The notes below the pieces were generated by a model that made no database searches, was not told the origin of the DNA, and was given only the letters and a program-made list of their open reading frames with translations. A stretch of DNA of 21,647 nucleotides from Nemertoderma westbladi. Its lineage: Eukaryota; Xenacoelomorpha; Nemertodermatida; Nemertodermatidae. The DNA lies in contig JAUCBJ010004204.1 in assembly GCA_032718475.1 (NCBI GenBank), positions 1 through 21,647 on the forward strand, given 5' to 3'. Position numbers and translations under genes: made by a program. Shown here piece by piece: positions 20,431-21,647 of this stretch; within the stretch, counting starts at the first letter, position 1; every line of letters begins with the position of its first letter.

Positions 20431-20781
20431 AAGCTGTGTCCAATGAAAAAAATTCTAATGGGCTCCATAATAATGGGAATTAGTCTAGCAATTACAACAT
20501 ACCAGTGATGGCAATAGGGAAGCCGAACTTACAATGTGTCAGCCTGAAAAAACATTACATTTTATTACATAACAATAACATAGCATAATTAATTATTCTT
20601 ATATCTTTGTTTTATAATATATTTATATACCGGTAATTATAATTGCAATTTTAACTGTCACCAATAACTATAATATTATTCAATATGGCCTGTCGTCAAA
20701 ACTTGATTAGCACAATGTAATCCTACAATAATTACATAAAATAGAAACCAATTTCAGTCATGTAAGATGTAATAATTAATC
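20431..20781. other. AT-rich spacer and likely 3' UTR of ESD
   Basis: No gene is seen. On the minus strand AATAAA at 20566-20561 is a candidate poly(A) signal for ESD. A cluster of attctaatgggctccataat and aatgggaattag near 20450-20485 is weakly palindromic. Confidence 0.45.
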
Positions 20782-21255
20782 CTATTTATTGAGGTATTTG
20801 GCGTGATGATCTACATGATCAGCCATAAAAGACGCAATAAAGAAGTAGCTATGATCATATCCCTCCTGTGAGCGACTGGTAAGAGCAATTTTATCATTAG
20901 ATTTACACGAATCAACAAGTTTTTCAGGCAATAACTGACCCTGACTCAGGAAATTATCATCAGACCCCTGATCGCTAAGGATGTTTATCAGAGGTCCCTC
21001 GTACGTCTTGGCCAGCTCTGTCGCGTCGTACTGCTTCCAAGTAGTCGTGTCCGGACCCAGATAACCTCCGAAAGCTTTCTTACCCCAGTCGCAATTGCTA
21101 GGGTTACATATTGGGGAGAAGGCCGAAGCTGATTGGTAGAGAGCCGGGTTGCGTAGAGCCAACACCAGGGCGCCGTGACCCCCCATACTATGACCAGTGA
21201 TTGATTTCCGATCGGGAATTGCGTTAAAGTTGGATTCTATTAGTGAAGGTAATTC
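20782..21255 (-). CDS. ESD: S-formylglutathione hydrolase (esterase D), last exon
   Basis: This is the C-terminal 157 residues of an alpha/beta-hydrolase that hydrolyses S-formylglutathione to glutathione and formate, the second step of cytosolic glutathione-dependent formaldehyde detoxification. The exon starts with [10 protein letters not shown] in phase 0, directly after a strong acceptor (tttattatttttacag). The nucleophile elbow is GHSMGGHGA with Ser at exon residue 23. The family block [20 protein letters not shown] follows. The acid lies in DQGSDDNFL (Asp99/100) and the catalytic His in GYDHSYFF (His135). The protein ends HHAKYLNK and a TAG stop, the usual ESD terminus. The whole protein is about 280 residues in animals, so the N-terminal part lies beyond the right edge. 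No frameshift or lost catalytic residue is seen in this part. Confidence 0.95.
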   Translation of the reverse strand, partial: ELPSLIESNFNAIPDRKSITGHSMGGHGALVLALRNPALYQSASAFSPICNPSNCDWGKKAFGGYLGPDTTTWKQYDATELAKTYEGPLINILSDQGSDDNFLSQGQLLPEKLVDSCKSNDKIALTSRSQEGYDHSYFFIASFMADHVDHHAKYLNK

Positions 21256-21647
21256 CTGTAAAAATAATAAATAATCTGATGGTAATATAAAAGTAATTAC
21301 TAAAACTAAAATAAATTTTCCCACTAAATATACCGCTATTTATACAGATATATACCGGTGTAGCAGAGAATTTCCACCCCCTGGTTAAAATTCCCTAGTG
21401 TATTTTCACCCCCCGGTTAGAATTCACTAGGGTATTTTAAGCGGGGATGAAACTACTCTGGGTGATTTTTTAGTGAAATTTAAAGCTTAAAGTTAAGCGA
21501 ACAGTCGACCACAGATACAGTACACGCTGAAGATTTGTTTATAGTACAGTACTGCAGAAGATACAAAAAATACACCGGAAGAGAATACACTAGGGAAATT
21601 TAACCGGGGATTGATTTTCACAAAGTGAAAATTTATAAATGCTGGGG
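21256..21647 (-). other. ESD intron (partial) with foldback-like repeat
   Basis: The minus-strand frame before the acceptor (to 21324) is intronic read-through, not protein. Within the intron, ccctggttaaaattccctag-tgta at 21379-21402 is inverted with two mismatches at 21586-21609. A second related copy (cccggttagaattcactagg) directly follows the left arm. This looks like a short foldback or MITE, but no target-site duplication could be assigned. Confidence 0.6.

Overview
This window is animal genomic DNA, AT-rich and repeat-rich. It holds fragments of LINE retrotransposons, two very large tandem-repeat arrays, a nearly complete animal-type LACTB gene, the last exon of an ESD gene with a clean splice acceptor, and a small spliced gene for a secreted peptide. 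There is no bacterial gene organisation. A marine invertebrate fits best. A tunicate is my leading guess, because the predicted peptide resembles ascidian haemocyte antimicrobial precursors in plan and shares a short SLGRTL core with the Ciona MAM-A peptide as I remember it. That is inference; no search was run.

Left to right: positions 1-1906 (minus strand) carry LINE debris. It comprises an internally deleted endonuclease, an ORF1-like fragment and a reverse transcriptase whose catalytic FADD reads FADH. Positions 2365-2938 are a 68-bp minisatellite of nine copies. Positions 3492-5063 (plus) encode an intact, uninterrupted LACTB-type mitochondrial serine hydrolase. Positions 5820-6440 (minus) are a second, frameshifted RT remnant, followed by a 24-bp-arm inverted repeat at 6445-6507.

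The most interesting locus is on the minus strand from 10709 down to 6855. Exon 1 (10709-10655) encodes a signal peptide and ends in a consensus donor. Exon 2 (7099-6855) begins after a clean acceptor. Joined in phase 1 they give a 99-residue precursor: signal peptide ending ALA, acidic propiece, a dibasic KR, then a cationic amphipathic C-terminal peptide with a short acidic tail. The 3.55-kb intron is mostly a tandem array of about 73 copies of a roughly 38-bp unit. In the gene's orientation each unit starts with GTAAGTAGG, so the authentic 5' splice site is simply the first unit of an array of some 58 intact donor look-alikes.

Upstream of exon 1 (10757-18725) lies a second array, about 8 kb, built from 27-bp and 30-bp modules that usually pair as 57 bp. 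It has kilobase-scale internal duplications. Its module lengths are multiples of three, so it shows long but probably meaningless open frames. Positions 18726-20780 are mostly unannotatable, with one tRNA-derived SINE-like piece. The right end carries the last exon of ESD (S-formylglutathione hydrolase, minus strand) and part of its preceding intron with a foldback-like repeat. The three genes are independent metazoan genes; nothing suggests a shared pathway.
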